Of a DNA stretch of 64,000 nucleotides, positions 34,992-47,800 are shown piece by piece. The DNA is taken from positions 6,587,001 to 6,651,000 of the forward strand of contig JACGWO010000006.1 of NCBI GenBank assembly GCA_034509735.1, in the 5' to 3' direction. Below the pieces are notes generated by a model that saw only the letters and a program-made list of their open reading frames with translations, had not been told where the DNA came from and did no database searches. How positions within the stretch are numbered: position 1 is the first letter of the stretch; each line of letters begins with the position of its first letter. Source of the stretch: Sesamum alatum (Eukaryota > Streptophyta > Magnoliopsida > Lamiales > Pedaliaceae). A program made the position numbers and the translations under genes.

Positions 34992-36882
34992 ATGTTGGTT
35001 TACCAGGATCTCATCTCCGGTACTTTCCCTTTCCCTATTTCTTCAAAGATTCTTACAGGTCATACGTTCGAGTTATGCAATTATTCCGTTTGTATTTCAT
35101 TGCTTGTGCGTGGTTATTCTGATGATGGAGGGTTTGTTTCTCTCTTTTTCTTTACTGAGTTTGGAATTGAATTATGTGTTGCTTTTTATTCGGGTTGGTT
35201 TCACTGTTTCGGGAAATTTCAGGGTTGATCTGAACATGGATGATCTGCATGAAATCGTGTTTTTGAATTGTTGGAGGAATCTTATCTTATGTGTTATTAT
35301 ATAATTCGCGGTTTGGACATGAGATTTTAAATTGTTTTTGGGGATCACAAGTCACTCTGATCCCAAGATTTTAGGTGCTCTCGTTTGTTATGTTGTTGTG
35401 CTGCTTAAAGATTAATCATGGTCTGCAGTGTGAGTTTTCGGGCTTTATCCGTTCATTGATATGGGCAGGAATCGAAACGGGCTTTTGCCGTTTGCTTAAA
35501 TTATGTTGTGTATTCATAATCATCGATGTATTTGTCATTGCTTGAAAGGTGCTTGTTTTATCACCCTGCTTGCATTGTGTTAGTAAGGGCTAATATATAC
35601 ATTGAATGCACGATGGGGGAAGAACGTTTCTTGGCCGGCGTCTTGGGGTGTTTTAGCTAAATCTTGTAATATGTGGCTCGATGTGATGTTAGAGCTAATA
35701 CTCGGGATTCAAAGTTTTGCTGAGCAATCTGAGTTCTTATGTATGATTGATTTGAATGATACACCGCTAGCGTTGGTAAAGTCTATCTATTAATTTTCAG
35801 GTGACGAGCTTCTCTCCGACTCGTTCCCCTATAAGGAAATCGAGAATGGGATTCTGTGGGAAGTGGCGGGGAAGGTAGGAACCATCTACATGTTTTCTTT
35901 GTTAGATTCGATATTAGTTTTCATGTCATGAAATCTTTTGTTGGTTAGATTAATTTTTCTGCGATGTTTCATGTGTAGTGGGTGGTTAAAGGAGCAGTTA
36001 ACGTAGATATTGGGGCCAATCCTTCTGCTGAAGGTGGGGGCGATGATGAAGGTGTCGATGACCAAGCTGTCAAGGTTGTCGACATTGTGGACACTTTTAG
36101 GCTTCAGGTAATTCATGACATGGCTTTAGCCAGCTGGTTCTTTGTCCTTGTTTTCTCTTTCAAGTAATTGAACTACGATCTCTCTACTTGTGTAATTTAT
36201 TTCTAAGTATTTTCTGTTTGTCGTCTCCAGGAGCAACCTCCATTTGATAAGAAACAATTTGTGGCCTACATAAAAAAGTACATAAAGAATTTAACACCAA
36301 AGTTGCCAACGGAGAAGCAAGAGCCCTTCAAGAAGAACATCGAGGGAGCTACTAAGTACCTTCTCTCGAAGTTGAAGGACCTCCAATTGTAAGTGAATTG
36401 CACTTCCATAGATTATTCCGCTTGCAAGAATCTATTTTTACGATGAATCTACATGTGTTAATTGCGTTTTACATGTAAAAATACTAATAAATAGAAAATC
36501 TCCCTAAACCAGAAAAAGCGCAACGCTCTACCCCTAAATCACTGCCTCCGGCAAGAAGGGCTCCCCCACCCTCCTCCCTCTTTTGAGTTCTTTTATCTAT
36601 TACCCTTTTCATAAAAGGGCCTACTGCATTTAACCTGAGTTTATGTGGGGAGTCATGTATATGCGTTAATTCAAGCAATACTGGCAAAAAGAACTTCATG
36701 TCGGAGATTGATCGTCATCCTATTAGTACATACACAGTATGATGTTTAATTTGACTGATAACAGCTTTGTTGGGGAGAGCATGCACGACGATGGGGCGGT
36801 AGTGTTTGCATATTACAAAGACGGCGCAACTGATCCAACGTTTCTGTACTTAGCCTATGGGCTGAAGGAGGTGAAGTGTTGA
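34992..36882 (+). CDS. TCTP: Translationally controlled tumour protein (TCTP)
   Basis: Five coding exons: 34992-35019, 35801-35874, 35979-36107, 36231-36388 and 36765-36882. All have GT-AG introns and exact phases, giving 168 codons plus stop, the usual plant TCTP length. The protein begins [20 protein letters not shown]. It contains the TCTP signatures [10 protein letters not shown] (residues about 47-56) and IEGATKYLL (about 114-122), and ends [18 protein letters not shown] is a conserved mainly cytosolic protein that binds translation elongation factors and small GTPases and supports growth; in plants it is linked to TOR signalling and cell-cycle progression. The first intron (781 bp) is the longest and may hold regulatory sequence. 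There are no disabling changes. A partial, non-functional duplicate lies at 27.6-29.3 kb. The next gene, LSM4, converges on it from the right. Confidence 0.95.
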
Positions 36883-37309
36883 TGACGGGCGGACGTGCAA
36901 CTTCTGCACCCACGACGACGACGAGTTTTATATATAGTTGAGTTGCTTATTCTACTTTTCAGTATCTTATAAATGGCTATATACAGTTCTAGTTTTAGTT
37001 TTAGTTTTTAGTTTTAGTTTTGAGTTTGCAAAATTTTTTGGTTATAGAGAATGGAATTTTGAGTTGCGAAGTTTTGGTTAAAAATGCAGTTCTGCAGTAC
37101 ATTGGTCATACGGAATGGAAATTTGAGTTGGCATTTTCTTGCCTGATACTTTAATTAGCGGATTGAATTTTATATTGCAAATAATATTCAACTTTTTATC
37201 GTATTTAATAAATATATACCATATTGTACAAAAATACTTTTTTTTTAAAATATATATATATATATATTGTACGTAGTGTATACACGCAATAGAAAATCAA
37301 TATAATTTG
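36883..37309 (+). other. TCTP 3'UTR and flank
   Basis: Follows the stop codon directly; contains repeats of 'tagttttagttttagtt' near 36990-37022. No unambiguous polyadenylation signal could be chosen. Confidence 0.4.
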
Positions 37310-37318
37310 TAATATAAA

Positions 37319-38132
37319 GGGTCAAACACACTTTGCCCCCTGAACTTGAACTGATGTTGCTGTAATATTTATCCTTTTGAACTAACAAATGTAATACTTA
37401 CCTTCTTAATTGGATAAAATTACCCCCCATGTCTTGAATAATTATATTATTTTTAATATATTTTAGTTTTTGGTACGTTAAATCATTACCAAATTATTTT
37501 CTAACTAAAACAAAAATTAATAAGTGAAGAATTTAAATTAAAAGTGGAGTAATAAGTTAATATATATAATAGATACACAATAAATATAATATCATTATAA
37601 CTCATATATACTACACTTAATGAATGAGTACAATAAATACACAAAAAAAACTTTCATGTAAAAGATTTTATTAATTTGGTATCAGAATTAAGTTATATAT
37701 TAAATATTTAATTTTTGAGATAAAAATGAGTAATTATATATCATTTTTTAATTATATGTTCTTTAAAAAATATGGCAAAATATATCTACTAATCTTTATT
37801 CCTAAAAGTCTTAACTTTTGACTAAGCATATATGTTGTCAATTTCTTTTCAGTATACATGAGTTGTGATATTACATTTGTTATAAGTCTATTATACATAT
37901 TGACTTATTATTATATTTTTAATTTAAATTCTTCACTTATTATAAAAAATTACTTAAAAAAAATTTGATGATAATTTTAATGTGCAAAATGCTAAAATAT
38001 ATTGAGAATAATATAATTATTCAAGATATAAGGGGCAATTTTGTCCAATTAGGGGGTAAGTGATACACTTATTAGTTTAAAGGGGTAAATATTATATTAA
38101 CAATAGTTCAGGGGGCAAAGTGTATTTAACCC
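37319..38132. repeat. MITE with perfect 9-bp target duplication
   Basis: Ends GGGTCAAACACACTTTGCCC and GGCAAAGTGTATTTAACCC are inverse, with arms of about 150 bp ('aattaccccccatgtcttg' faces 'aagatataaggggcaattt'). The direct repeat TAATATAAA flanks it at 37310-37318 and 38133-38141. This is a textbook Mutator-like non-autonomous element, inserted between the 3' ends of TCTP and LSM4. Confidence 0.85.
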
Positions 38133-38309
38133 TAATATAAAAGCCTATAATTATATAATTACTAACGAATTTATCTTAACAAATTGGTAACGCTTTTGTA
38201 TAAAGAGAAATAATATCACACTTACCTACATTTAACTAAAATAAGAACATATTTTCTTACATGGTAAAATAAAATTCAAAGTGACCATTTAAGTGTATAT
38301 GTGACCGGT

Positions 38310-38560
38310 AATCTCTTGTCCGATCGGTGAGGTTGAGGCTTGATTGTGGGTTCGAGTACTACGAATGTAGGGAATTGTTTAATTTACAGGACGTTTGTAT
38401 TATTTCTTTGATTGGTGTTGGTAGATGTGGATATATTATTATACCGTGGACTGAATAGATGTTATACTATGTGTTGAATATTGTAATAGCAATTGATCGC
38501 TTTAGAAATATTGTTGTACTTTCAAATTAATAGTTCATGCTCATTATAAAAATAAAAATA
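38310..38560 (+). mobile_element. Degenerate tRNA-derived SINE, same family as 27686
   Basis: Contains GGTGAGGTTGAGGC (box A region), GGGTTCGAGTACTACG (box B) and a 3' part ('gcaattgatcgct', 'taatagttcatgctc') that aligns with 27880-27915. It is more diverged than the first copy; no target duplication was recognised. Confidence 0.6.
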
Positions 38561-39607
38561 AAAACAATGTGTATATGTGGCGCTTACGGCCTTTATATTT
38601 CTGCTTTATTATTATAGATTGATTATTAAGGAAATAATTTTAAATAATTAACTTTAGAAAATGATTATGGATTTTTCAATGCGCAATTTCGTGTTTGATT
38701 ATAAAATATAGATTGTAGCTAAATTTCAAAATTAACACTACTCTTATGGTTAATGAAGGAAATAAAAAAATTATTAATGAAAAAAATAGAAAATTAGATG
38801 AAAGATAACCGTGGCGAGGCTAAAAGTTACAAATTAAAACTTTGATTAAAACATAATTTTGATGTAATTGAATTCCAAAATAATTTTATATTTAATGTTT
38901 CAAAAGTTTTGATTTAGGGAAAAAACAAATAGAATGCTAGTATAACTTCTATTAAGAAAATAAATATAAAATTGCATTAACACACAATGAAGGCAAAGGT
39001 TAAAGTTAAAGTTCACTCTTAATTTTTTTAAAAGGAAATAGAAGAGTGGAATTTTGATTTAATTTCTAAAAAGAAAAATTTTTAGGAAAAAGTGAGAAAC
39101 ATTAACTTCCTTTTCTTTTTCTGTGTTTTGATTATCTTATCCTATCTACTGTTTCTCCCCATAACTGATTTAGAAATTAAATCTAAAAAGTTATTATTAT
39201 GAAATTCTATTTTCAAAGTCTATCCCAATTTCAATAATAGTTTACAAATGATCAATATTAATATCTTACACTAGTAATTATATTAAATTATTATATTACA
39301 TTAAAAGAAACAGAAACTTAAATTATATTAAGATTACATGGTATTCTCGTCACGACAAAATATTTTTCGATAACGATACGAACCCATCTGATATTTATAG
39401 TGAAACTCGAGTATCTATAAGCGCATTTGTAAAAATTCATACAAGAATATGATATTAAGTTATTTAGCAAACTTTAGGAAATATAGTAAAAGAATCTCAA
39501 CATATGAGCAAGACCTAATATTCAACATCCTTACAAAACCACGACCACGACCACGACCTTGACCTTTCATGAACATTTACAGTAACAACCCTCACATGTT
39601 TCATAGA
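38561..39607. other. Gene-free AT-rich interval and LSM4 3' flank
   Basis: AT-rich. At 39536-39560, about 50 bp beyond the LSM4 stop, a second run of CCACGACCACGACC (RG-coding on the minus strand) lies in the probable 3'UTR. Confidence 0.45.
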
Positions 39608-42600
39608 TCAACCACGACCACGACCTCCGCCTATTACCAAAATTTCATACACAGAATATATATCAATTAACAAGAGGCGCGAACCCTTCTCTGCATTATA
39701 AAATTTAAACTCGAAAAAGAAGGAAACAAGGAGCATACAAATTATCTTGATATCCGCTTTTCAGATATGAAATTTTCATTAGCGTATTCCCTTGACGAGC
39801 AGCCACTAAATGCTACTAAGAGGGTGTTTGGTCAAGCTTATAAGCGTTTCAAAACATCTTATAAGACGTTTGAAAGCTTACAAGACGCAGAAAAGTATTT
39901 TGGTAAAATTTTTAGAGTATGAATTTATAAAATCCAAAAATTAGATGTTACGATAAGCTCATTCAGAAAAAGTAAGGTGTTCCTAACTTATTTTTAAAAT
40001 TTTAACAAGCTCCTTCGATTGTAATCATATTCTCACAAAATTACTATTACTAACATTTTATAAGCTTCATAATCTTAATTTATCCAAGCACTTTAAGAGT
40101 TTATTTCTATAATAAAATCTAGTACCTTATAAGCTCTAAAAGCATTTATAAGATGTTCTAAATAAGCTTAGTCAAACACTCTCGAAGGGTGAATTTATAA
40201 GTTTTTCAAAATATGTTATAAGATGTTTTGCAAGTTTATAAAATTGCAAAAAGTGTCTGGTAACTTTTTTTTCCAAAAGAAGCTTAGACCCAAAACTAAG
40301 ATGTGATAAGCTACTTCCATTTTTAATCATATCAACTGCAAAATTACCGTTAGCAATATTTTATAAGCACCATAATCTTATTTTATTCAAATACTTTAAG
40401 AGCGTATTTCTATAATAAACTAACATCTTATAAGTTCTAAAAACATCTTATAAGATGTTTGAAGTTTGAACTTATAAGATGTTCTGAATAACCTTAGCCA
40501 AACACTTTCTATATCTATACAGCAATGGCGCCGATGTTGGCCAAATCCTTTAGCCCAGCTAGTCACTGCAAAAAACATTTGAAAGAGAAGTGTAAATTCA
40601 TACCTCTGCTGGCAGAAGATTTTCCTCGTCCTCCACCTCTGGAACTTCCGTCATCTATGCCGCGCCCAATTCCTTTCGTCGGTTGTCCAGCACCACTCTC
40701 GTCTCTACCTCTTCCTCTTCCACGTCCAACTCCCGGTGGCTTTCTATCTGAACTCATAAATCAATACACCAATAACGTTAGAAGATTAAATATTTTTCTA
40801 GATCAGTGGGAAACAGTACCACAATGAAGGCATGAAAGCTTATGCTAACATCAATTACACAAACTTCCATCCAACATCCCTTTTACGCAAAACTACCGAT
40901 GAGCTTAATATTATTGATTGAAGTGGACTATTCATGACAAAATTAGCAATTAATCCTGAAGTACGCTGGAAACTGGGAGTTCAATTGCTCCAAGCTCCAC
41001 GATGAACAGTTTACGAGACAAGTACACACTAACAAGGCATATCACGACATTGGACATTCGATTGTTTTTATGTGAAACATCAAATATATTCACAACAGCA
41101 TCTAATACCTGAACGGCTCTTTGTTTCTTCCTGAACTTTATCAATGACCTGGTAATAATAAAAAACAAGTTATTTATAAAACAATAGCAACATAAAGATA
41201 CATAACAAATGTATAAAAGAAACAGCATAGTAATGTTTGCATTAAGGCAACCTTAAAATGATACCAGTTAAAAAGAAAAAGAACAAAAAACAAAAAAATA
41301 CTCTCAAGCAGAAGCTCTGGTCAGCTGGCAACCAATCCCGTTTTTCATCGTCAGATAGTTGCACTTCAATGAAAGGTCTCTCGTAGAGGCTTCTGCCACT
41401 GCATAGAAGCAGACTAACATAGAAGGCCTCCAAATGACAGTTGACCAAAGCTGAAGCAGACCTTTCGGAGCACGTCTATGTCTGATTTGGCTAAGGTACA
41501 TCATTCTAGAGCAAACAAGAGAGATGGGAAGAGAGAGCTAAGAGCAAGTAGAGAACACTAACAAATTTAAACAAAAAACCGACCAAATTCTAGCTTAAGG
41601 AGTAATGAGTATCAGTTCCAGAAGTATCATTGAACTTTGAAATGTTTCAGCTATTCATTTCACCATAGCTAGGCCAAAGAATAGACATGGAATCATTAAC
41701 TCATCTTACCTAGAGTGATAGACATTAACTTCATCAAGGTTTCTAGTCATACAGTTGCATGTGACTTACAACTAATTCAAATGTAATCTACTAGATCATA
41801 ATGCCTTAAAGTGAATAAACTGGAGCAATTTTCAGTCATCCGAGGTGTATTAAGTCCTTCCATATCCCTGATAACCCACCTCATTGTGTATCTATTCCGT
41901 TGCAACAGTTACATGTCCATGGTAGCCCCCAACAAACATAAAACATCCAGGTATTGAGGACAGGCAGGTAGCAACAAATGGATTCATCTCCATGACAAAA
42001 AACTTTCGGATTCAAAAGCAAGGAAACTGGTCATACAGTAATCCCCTTAGAGATGGATAATATGTTAACAGGAAAGCAGAGATTGTGCAAGATATAGTGC
42101 ATTTGGCTGTAGCCACAATGAAGTAGATGAAGTCTACGATCCTTCTTGTTACAGGTCAGGTTGTCCAAGCAATTACCAGATAATTGACACACAAACGCGC
42201 ATATAGACGCTGTAAGCATTTGAATGATCCTCAGTTGTAGCTGAAATCATACAGTTCATGCAAAATTAAGGTGAGCCTACCTCATCAGGAACTCGGAGGT
42301 ACTTAATGGTATTCCCACGGATGTAGCATTCTGACATCCTCCAAAATCTATCTCCATCCTGCAATCATCATTGGCTTTGAGTCCAACAGTACTTGACAAA
42401 TACCAAAGCCTATAAAATGAGATAATGCATAGGTTTGCATGTAATTATGAATAACTTACCTTTGAGGTACAGATGACTTCACGAAGATGAATATTCATCC
42501 AAGTATCACAATTCACCAAATGCCCATTATAAGTCTCCCCATTTTTCAGCTCCACCAACTGCCACCATTAACCATCATTTTATATGGAGGAGAATATAAG

Positions 42601-43139
42601 TAGCAGCATAAACATATACTGTTTAAGTAGAAAACCATTTGGGATTGCACATAAACTTTTCTTAACCATTTTTAAGTCATGCCATAGATGCTAAGAAAAT
42701 AATGATCAAAATAGGGGAACGTAAATTCTTATACTCTTCAAGCACTCTTTGCAAGTTACTAAAAGGGTGTTTGCAATAGCTTCAGTTAAGTGCTTCTCAG
42801 CTTTTTGCTGAGAATAAGAAAAGACTGTTTCTATTTACAACTTAGTGTTTTCGAACAACTTAAATTAAGCTCGTTTAAGCCAAAAACTGTAAGCTTCTCC
42901 CCAGACAAAAGCACAAGCTGATAACAAATAACAACAGAAGATGAAGGCAGAGAGCTAGCAAAACTTAACCATGGGATGCCCTTGTGCAGTCTTGAGCAGG
43001 GAAAGTGGAAGCTATATCAACAAGTACAACATCAACCAAAAAAAAAAAGAAAAAGGGAATCAAAGTCAGATAAAATCAATGAAAAATCTACAGAGCACAA
43101 GAAAGCCCTCTATTCCAACTTCAACTTTAAACATACCAT
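39608..43139 (-). CDS. LSM4: U6 snRNA-associated Sm-like protein LSM4
   Basis: Seven coding exons on the minus strand: 43139-43137 (ATG only), 43011-42970, 42558-42460, 42358-42281, 41148-41109, 40747-40604 and 39630-39608. All boundaries are GT-AG and the frame holds, giving 142 codons plus stop. The Sm fold is residues about 2-75: [34 protein letters not shown] (Sm1), then [16 protein letters not shown] (Sm2, with the RGN motif). The tail is arginine-glycine rich ([19 protein letters not shown]) and ends GGGRGRG. LSM4 is part of the nuclear LSM2-8 ring that binds the U6 snRNA 3' end for splicing and of the cytoplasmic LSM1-7 ring for mRNA decapping; RG tails of this kind are usual. The start exon contributes only the methionine, with an upstream acceptor at 43175-43176. 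The first codon and last 23-nt exon depend on splice inference. Introns 2, 5 and 6 contain MITE-like repeats or are long (about 1.1 kb and 0.97 kb). Confidence 0.9.
39822..40181. repeat. hAT/Tourist-size MITE in the last LSM4 intron
   Basis: Left GGGTGTTTGGTCAAGCTTAT and right ATAAGCTTAGTCAAACACTC are inverse, with many internal 'cttataagatgttt' palindromes. It lies entirely within the 973-bp intron between the last two LSM4 exons. Confidence 0.75.
40187..40512. repeat. Second, diverged copy of the same MITE
   Basis: Directly abuts the first copy in the same orientation (starts GGGTGAATTTATAAG, ends AACCTTAGCCAAACACTTTC) and shares the internal 'acatcttataag' blocks. The tandem arrangement suggests local duplication or insertion next to an existing copy. 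Confidence 0.65.
42756..42920. repeat. Short MITE-like element in LSM4 intron 2
   Basis: Begins 'aaagggtgtttgcaatagc', contains the hairpin 'ctcagctttttgctgag', and has GC-poor flanks. Opposite-end matching is weak, so classification is uncertain. Confidence 0.35.
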
Positions 43140-43174
43140 TCTTGGATAATACAAGATCAGACAAAATCAAAACC

Positions 43175-43500
43175 CTGCAAAAATCAATCACAATATCAGT
43201 TAAAAACACGCAATCCGTCTATTTTCAGCAGAAAAGCCCAGAGGAAAAAGCAGGAACAAGAGAAGTCGCACAGCTTCTTGTTAAAAATGGCAGCTCAAAG
43301 ATTTCTGAGCTAGTTGACAGAACTTCAGAACAATTTCAACAGTTTACAATGGATAAAAACTATGATAAATGGATGAATATTTCACGCGAATGAAGGTGAG
43401 GACACAGCTTACTTGATTTTGCTCTCCGCTTCTTAGACAACTTTAAAGTATTAAACAAACTTTGTAATGCTGCTATGGCGGGTTGCTTCCAGAGGACAGA
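43175..43500 (-). promoter_or_regulatory. LSM4 5'UTR exon, 5'UTR intron and promoter side
   Basis: The minus-strand donor GTAAGC at 43412-43407 ends a 5'UTR exon (43413 upward, GAAGCGGAGAGCAAAATCAA), and the acceptor TTTTTGCAG precedes the ATG exon at 43174. A 5'UTR intron of about 238 bp therefore separates the leader from the start codon. A TATA box was not convincing. Confidence 0.6.
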
Positions 43501-43653
43501 GGGTTGAAGACTTTGTATTATTTGGAATTTGCTAATACACCCCTGAATTTTCTGATTTTTACATAAATTACCCCTACACTTTTCAGGTTCAATAAGTTTC
43601 ATCCAACAAAAAACATGAAAATGTGTTTATTAATTTTATATGTTAGTATATGG

Positions 43654-43901
43654 GGTTTAATGCAATTTATCCCCATGTGATATTGCAAATGAGCAAATTA
43701 CCCCCTATGAAAAAAATAGCAATTTACCCCATTGTGTTTTCCAAAATAAAGCAATTTACCTCCCTAGGCTTCATTTTGGAAAACATAAGGGAGTAATTGT
43801 TTCATTTTAGAAAATACAAGAAGGTAAACTGCTATTTATTTTTTTATAAGGGGGTAATTTGCACATTTACAATATCACAGGGGGTTGCTTGCATTTTTCC
43901 C
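43654..43901. repeat. Complete MITE with perfect 11-bp target duplication
   Basis: Starts GGGTTTAATGCAATTTATCC and ends TTGCTTGCATTTTTCCC, with internal inverse blocks (gcaatttacc, gtttcatttta). The direct repeat GTTAGTATATG flanks it at 43643-43653 and 43902-43912. Same family as 24090 and 25098. It lies just upstream of the LSM4 leader. Confidence 0.85.
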
Positions 43902-43912
43902 GTTAGTATATG

Positions 43913-44822
43913 TAGCACACTCAAATGCGTGCGCACACTTAATTTTAAATTTTAAAACTACCCATTATTTTAAGTATATATATATTCATTAATGGGATAA
44001 ATAAAAAAATACTAAAAACATATATAATCATTTAAAAGAAATAAGAGAAAGATAAAATAAAAAAAAAAGGAGCTAGAGGTTGAGGAGAGAACGAGAAAAA
44101 AATGGAGAGTAATAAAATAATTAAAAAAATAAAAATTAACAGATAAAAAAATTGAAGACATTAAAGGGTGTCATTTAATTATATAAAAGGGTAATAATTT
44201 AAATAAAGTTAAAAAATAAAACATAACAAACGTATGTCATTCGAAAAGGTTTACAAAATTAGGCAAAATCACGTGTATTATTCGCAGTTCTATTATAATA
44301 AATAAATTGATGTTTCTTGTATTAATATCCATCCTCATTGTGCATCTTCGGACAAAAAAAAAAATTGCTTCTTCTCATCATGCATTTTCAAAAGGAATGT
44401 TCTTTTGTTTGTTCGAATTTTTTTATTATTATTGGTAAAAAAGGGTAGAAGATTTACAAGACCAATTGTAAATTTTTGTAATCAAAACTAATATATATTA
44501 CTAAAATTTTGTTATAGTTATGCATTTTGTTGTTTTCGTTTATGACATTAATATTGGTTCAATTTTTTCATGTATATTGTATTTTGTTGTAAAGATATAT
44601 CGTGAACTATATTTTTTGAACTTGAACTCTGTATGAATATTTTTAATTATAAATAAATTGTAATACACAACATATAATGCTGCTGGTAGACAGGAGATGG
44701 TGTTGCAAATATGGTAAATATGAAAAAAAAAAAAAAAAGAAAACACCAACCTCAAATTCTTATATTAGGAGTAATGACACTGGCTAATATTTTCATTAAT
44801 GTTGTTTATAAAGATTGACACA
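43913..44822. other. Gene-free AT-rich interval
   Basis: A/T-rich with poly(A/T) runs (44350-44363, 44720-44738). No gene or element recognised. Confidence 0.5.
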
Positions 44823-44878
44823 ACATTTACCAACCTAATTTTTTTTTTTTTTTTTTTGAAAGGGAATATGGATAATTA

Positions 44879-47800
44879 TTAAGGAAGATCTGCCAAATAT
44901 GCAGACATGCAATGAGGAGGATGGTCCGAAAGACCTTCGTTACAATCGATGGCCGAACGAGCAAGAGAGTGTGCTACACAATTCCCTTCTCGTCGAACTA
45001 ATGAAAAGGAAAATGATCGGCAAGAAGAGCACAGGAGTAAAATGTCATGAACCAAAGGTGCCGCAAGGGAAGAACTGCGGCTGCTGTCATTGAGATAAGT
45101 GAAAAGGTTGGCACAGTCACCTTCAAGAATGATATTAGGCCAACAATGACGAATTGCAAATTCAATGGCTGCCCTAGCAGCCCAGGCTTCAGCGGTTTCA
45201 GGTGAGACGGAGCGATGTAATCGTCTGGATGTCCAAGCCAAACAGATGCCGCTGGGGTCACGAGCAATGACGCCAACCGAAAATTCATCAGAGTTGGGGA
45301 ATAGGGCAGCATCATAATTAAGTTTGACAAGGCCTTGCTGAGGAGGCAACCAAGAGGACAAGACAGGCTCTGGTGTGAGATTTGGAGCTCTCGTCGAGAA
45401 GCCAGAAAGAGAATCCAGGAAATTCCGTGCAAAAGAAATAACCTGGTCGGGAGATGAAGGCGTTCCATCCGCCCAATTACGATTCCGATGCCACCAAATA
45501 CTCCAGCAAGTTACCAGAAAGAGGTTGAAATCTTGTTCCTCCAGAGACTTACGGATAGTAAAAATCCAATCACGGGAATTCGTCAGCCAAGAGGAAATAA
45601 TGGACCAGCGGATGTGAGAAAGGCTCCACACCATTCGGCTGAATGGGCAGAGCAAGAAGGTATGACGGAGAGATTCGTTAGGATCATGACAGAAGGGACA
45701 ACAAGTATCCGATGAGGGAATACGTTTACGGAGATTAGTACCACATGGTAGAGCATCGTTGCACAATCTCCAGATAAAGAACTTAATCTTGTTTGGGACC
45801 CGAGCATTCCAGATTCCCAACCAGCCAGGACGAAGTGGATGAGAATTGGAGGATGAAGAGCTCGGGAGGGAGTGTTGCGACAGATTGCAGACGAGATGGT
45901 AAGCTGATCGAATAGAGAACAGGCCAGATTTCGTGCCATGCCAAATGATATCATCCTGAAAACTAGAACGACTGAGGGGAATAGCCAGGATCGCAGCAGC
46001 ATCAGGCGGGGGAAAAATGGACTCAATAAGAGGAACGTTCCAATCTCCATTTGATGTATCGATAAGGTGATCAACGGTCGTCGGAGGAGGCAGCGGATCA
46101 AGCTGGAGAGTTGGCCGAAATGAAGGTGACCCGGGAATCCACTTATCAATCCAAATCTTAACTAACTTACCGTCTCCTATACGCCAACGAGAGCCTGCTT
46201 TGATGACTGTTTTTGTCGAGAGAATACATCTCCAAGTAAAGGATGGTCGGGAGCCTAAGTCTACCTCGAATATGGAAGAGTCCGGGAAGTATTTAGCTTT
46301 GAGTAGACGGCCAAGTAATGAATCGGGATGATGGAGGATACGCCAAAGTTGTTTGGACAACATTGCCGTATTGAAGACTTTCAGGTCCTTCAATCCCAAT
46401 CCGCCATGCATCTTGGAAGTAGTGAGTTTGAGCCAAGAAATCCAATGAATCTTACGAGTATCGCCGTTGTTCCAAAGGAAATTGGTGATCATGCCCTCAA
46501 TCTCGTGGATGAGACAATCCGGGAGTCGGAAAACCCCCATCGCATACGTCGGTATGGCTTGAATCACCGCTTTATTAAGCACTTCTTTTCCGGCTTGAGA
46601 GAGTTGGCGGTCGTTCCAAGAATTTAAGCGTGTCCAGATCCTATCCCGAATAAAGCTGAAAACTTCTTTCTTGGATCGTCCAACTACTGAGGGAAGCCTG
46701 AGATACTTATCATGTTTGTCAGCCATTCTTACACCGAGGCCAGTTGAGATAGCGTCCCGGACGGATGATGGAGTATTCTTGACAAAAACCACCATTGATT
46801 TTTCAAAATTCACTTCTTGTCCAGATGCTTTGCCAAAAGTGTGGAGAATGGATTTGACCGAATGCATGGCTTCCGAGGATGCTCGACAGCAGATGAGGGT
46901 GTCATCGGCGAAGAGCAGGTGCGAGATACTAGGAGCTTTCTTAAAAATACGGATTCCGTTCAATTCTCCCATATTCTCGGCTCTACTAATAAGAGATGTA
47001 AGAGCATCGGTGCAAAATAGGAACAGATAAGGCGATAGGGGGTCGCCTTGGCGGAGTCCTCGTTCCGGGGATATATGTCCAAATTGCCTGCCACTGAGAA
47101 TAACAGAATACGAGACTGAAGAGACACAAAGCATAATGAGATTAATGAAATGAGAATGGAAGCCTAGTTTAAGGAGTATCTGCCGGAGGAACCGCCACTC
47201 AACTTTGTCATACGCCTTGCTTATGTCCAATTTAATGGACATGTCGCCCGACTCGCCCCAAGTCTTATTTTTAAGAAAGTGATTTATTTCATAAGCGATT
47301 AGGACATTATCAGAAATAAGCCTACCAGGTATGAAGGCAGATTGGGTGGGGGAAATAATGTTATTAAGCATAGGCTTCAATCTATTAGCAATGCATTTTG
47401 TGGTTGTTTTCATCACAACGTTACATAAACTAATTGGGTGGAATTGAGAAATAGATACAGGTTTAGGGCACTTGGGGATAAGGACAATATGAGTGAAATT
47501 GAGGGAGTGCTCAATATAATGATCATTAAGAATCGACAGAACACAATTAATCACATCAAATTTGATAATATGCCAAAATTTCTGGTAAAAGATTGGTGGC
47601 ATACCATATGGTCCGAGGGATTTGAAAGGTGTCATATTAGAGATGGCGTCAATGACTTCCTTGGCAGTGAAAGGTTTTAGCAACTCCGAGTTCATAGCCG
47701 AATCAACCTTGCAAGTCATAGCTTCAGTATCCCGTTCTAATTCATCCTCCGAGGGCCTAGCCGAAGTGAAGACCCGTTTAAAATGATCTGTAATGTGGTG

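Noticed and set aside
40525..40827. 100-codon proline-rich plus-strand frame
   Set aside because: It is the antisense shadow of the RG-rich LSM4 exon (40604-40747); proline/arginine richness follows from GGWCGW repeats read in reverse.
42971..43393. 140-codon plus-strand frame over LSM4 introns and leader
   Set aside because: Antisense to the LSM4 ATG exon and 5'UTR, low-complexity and lysine-rich. The minus-strand splice model explains the region fully.
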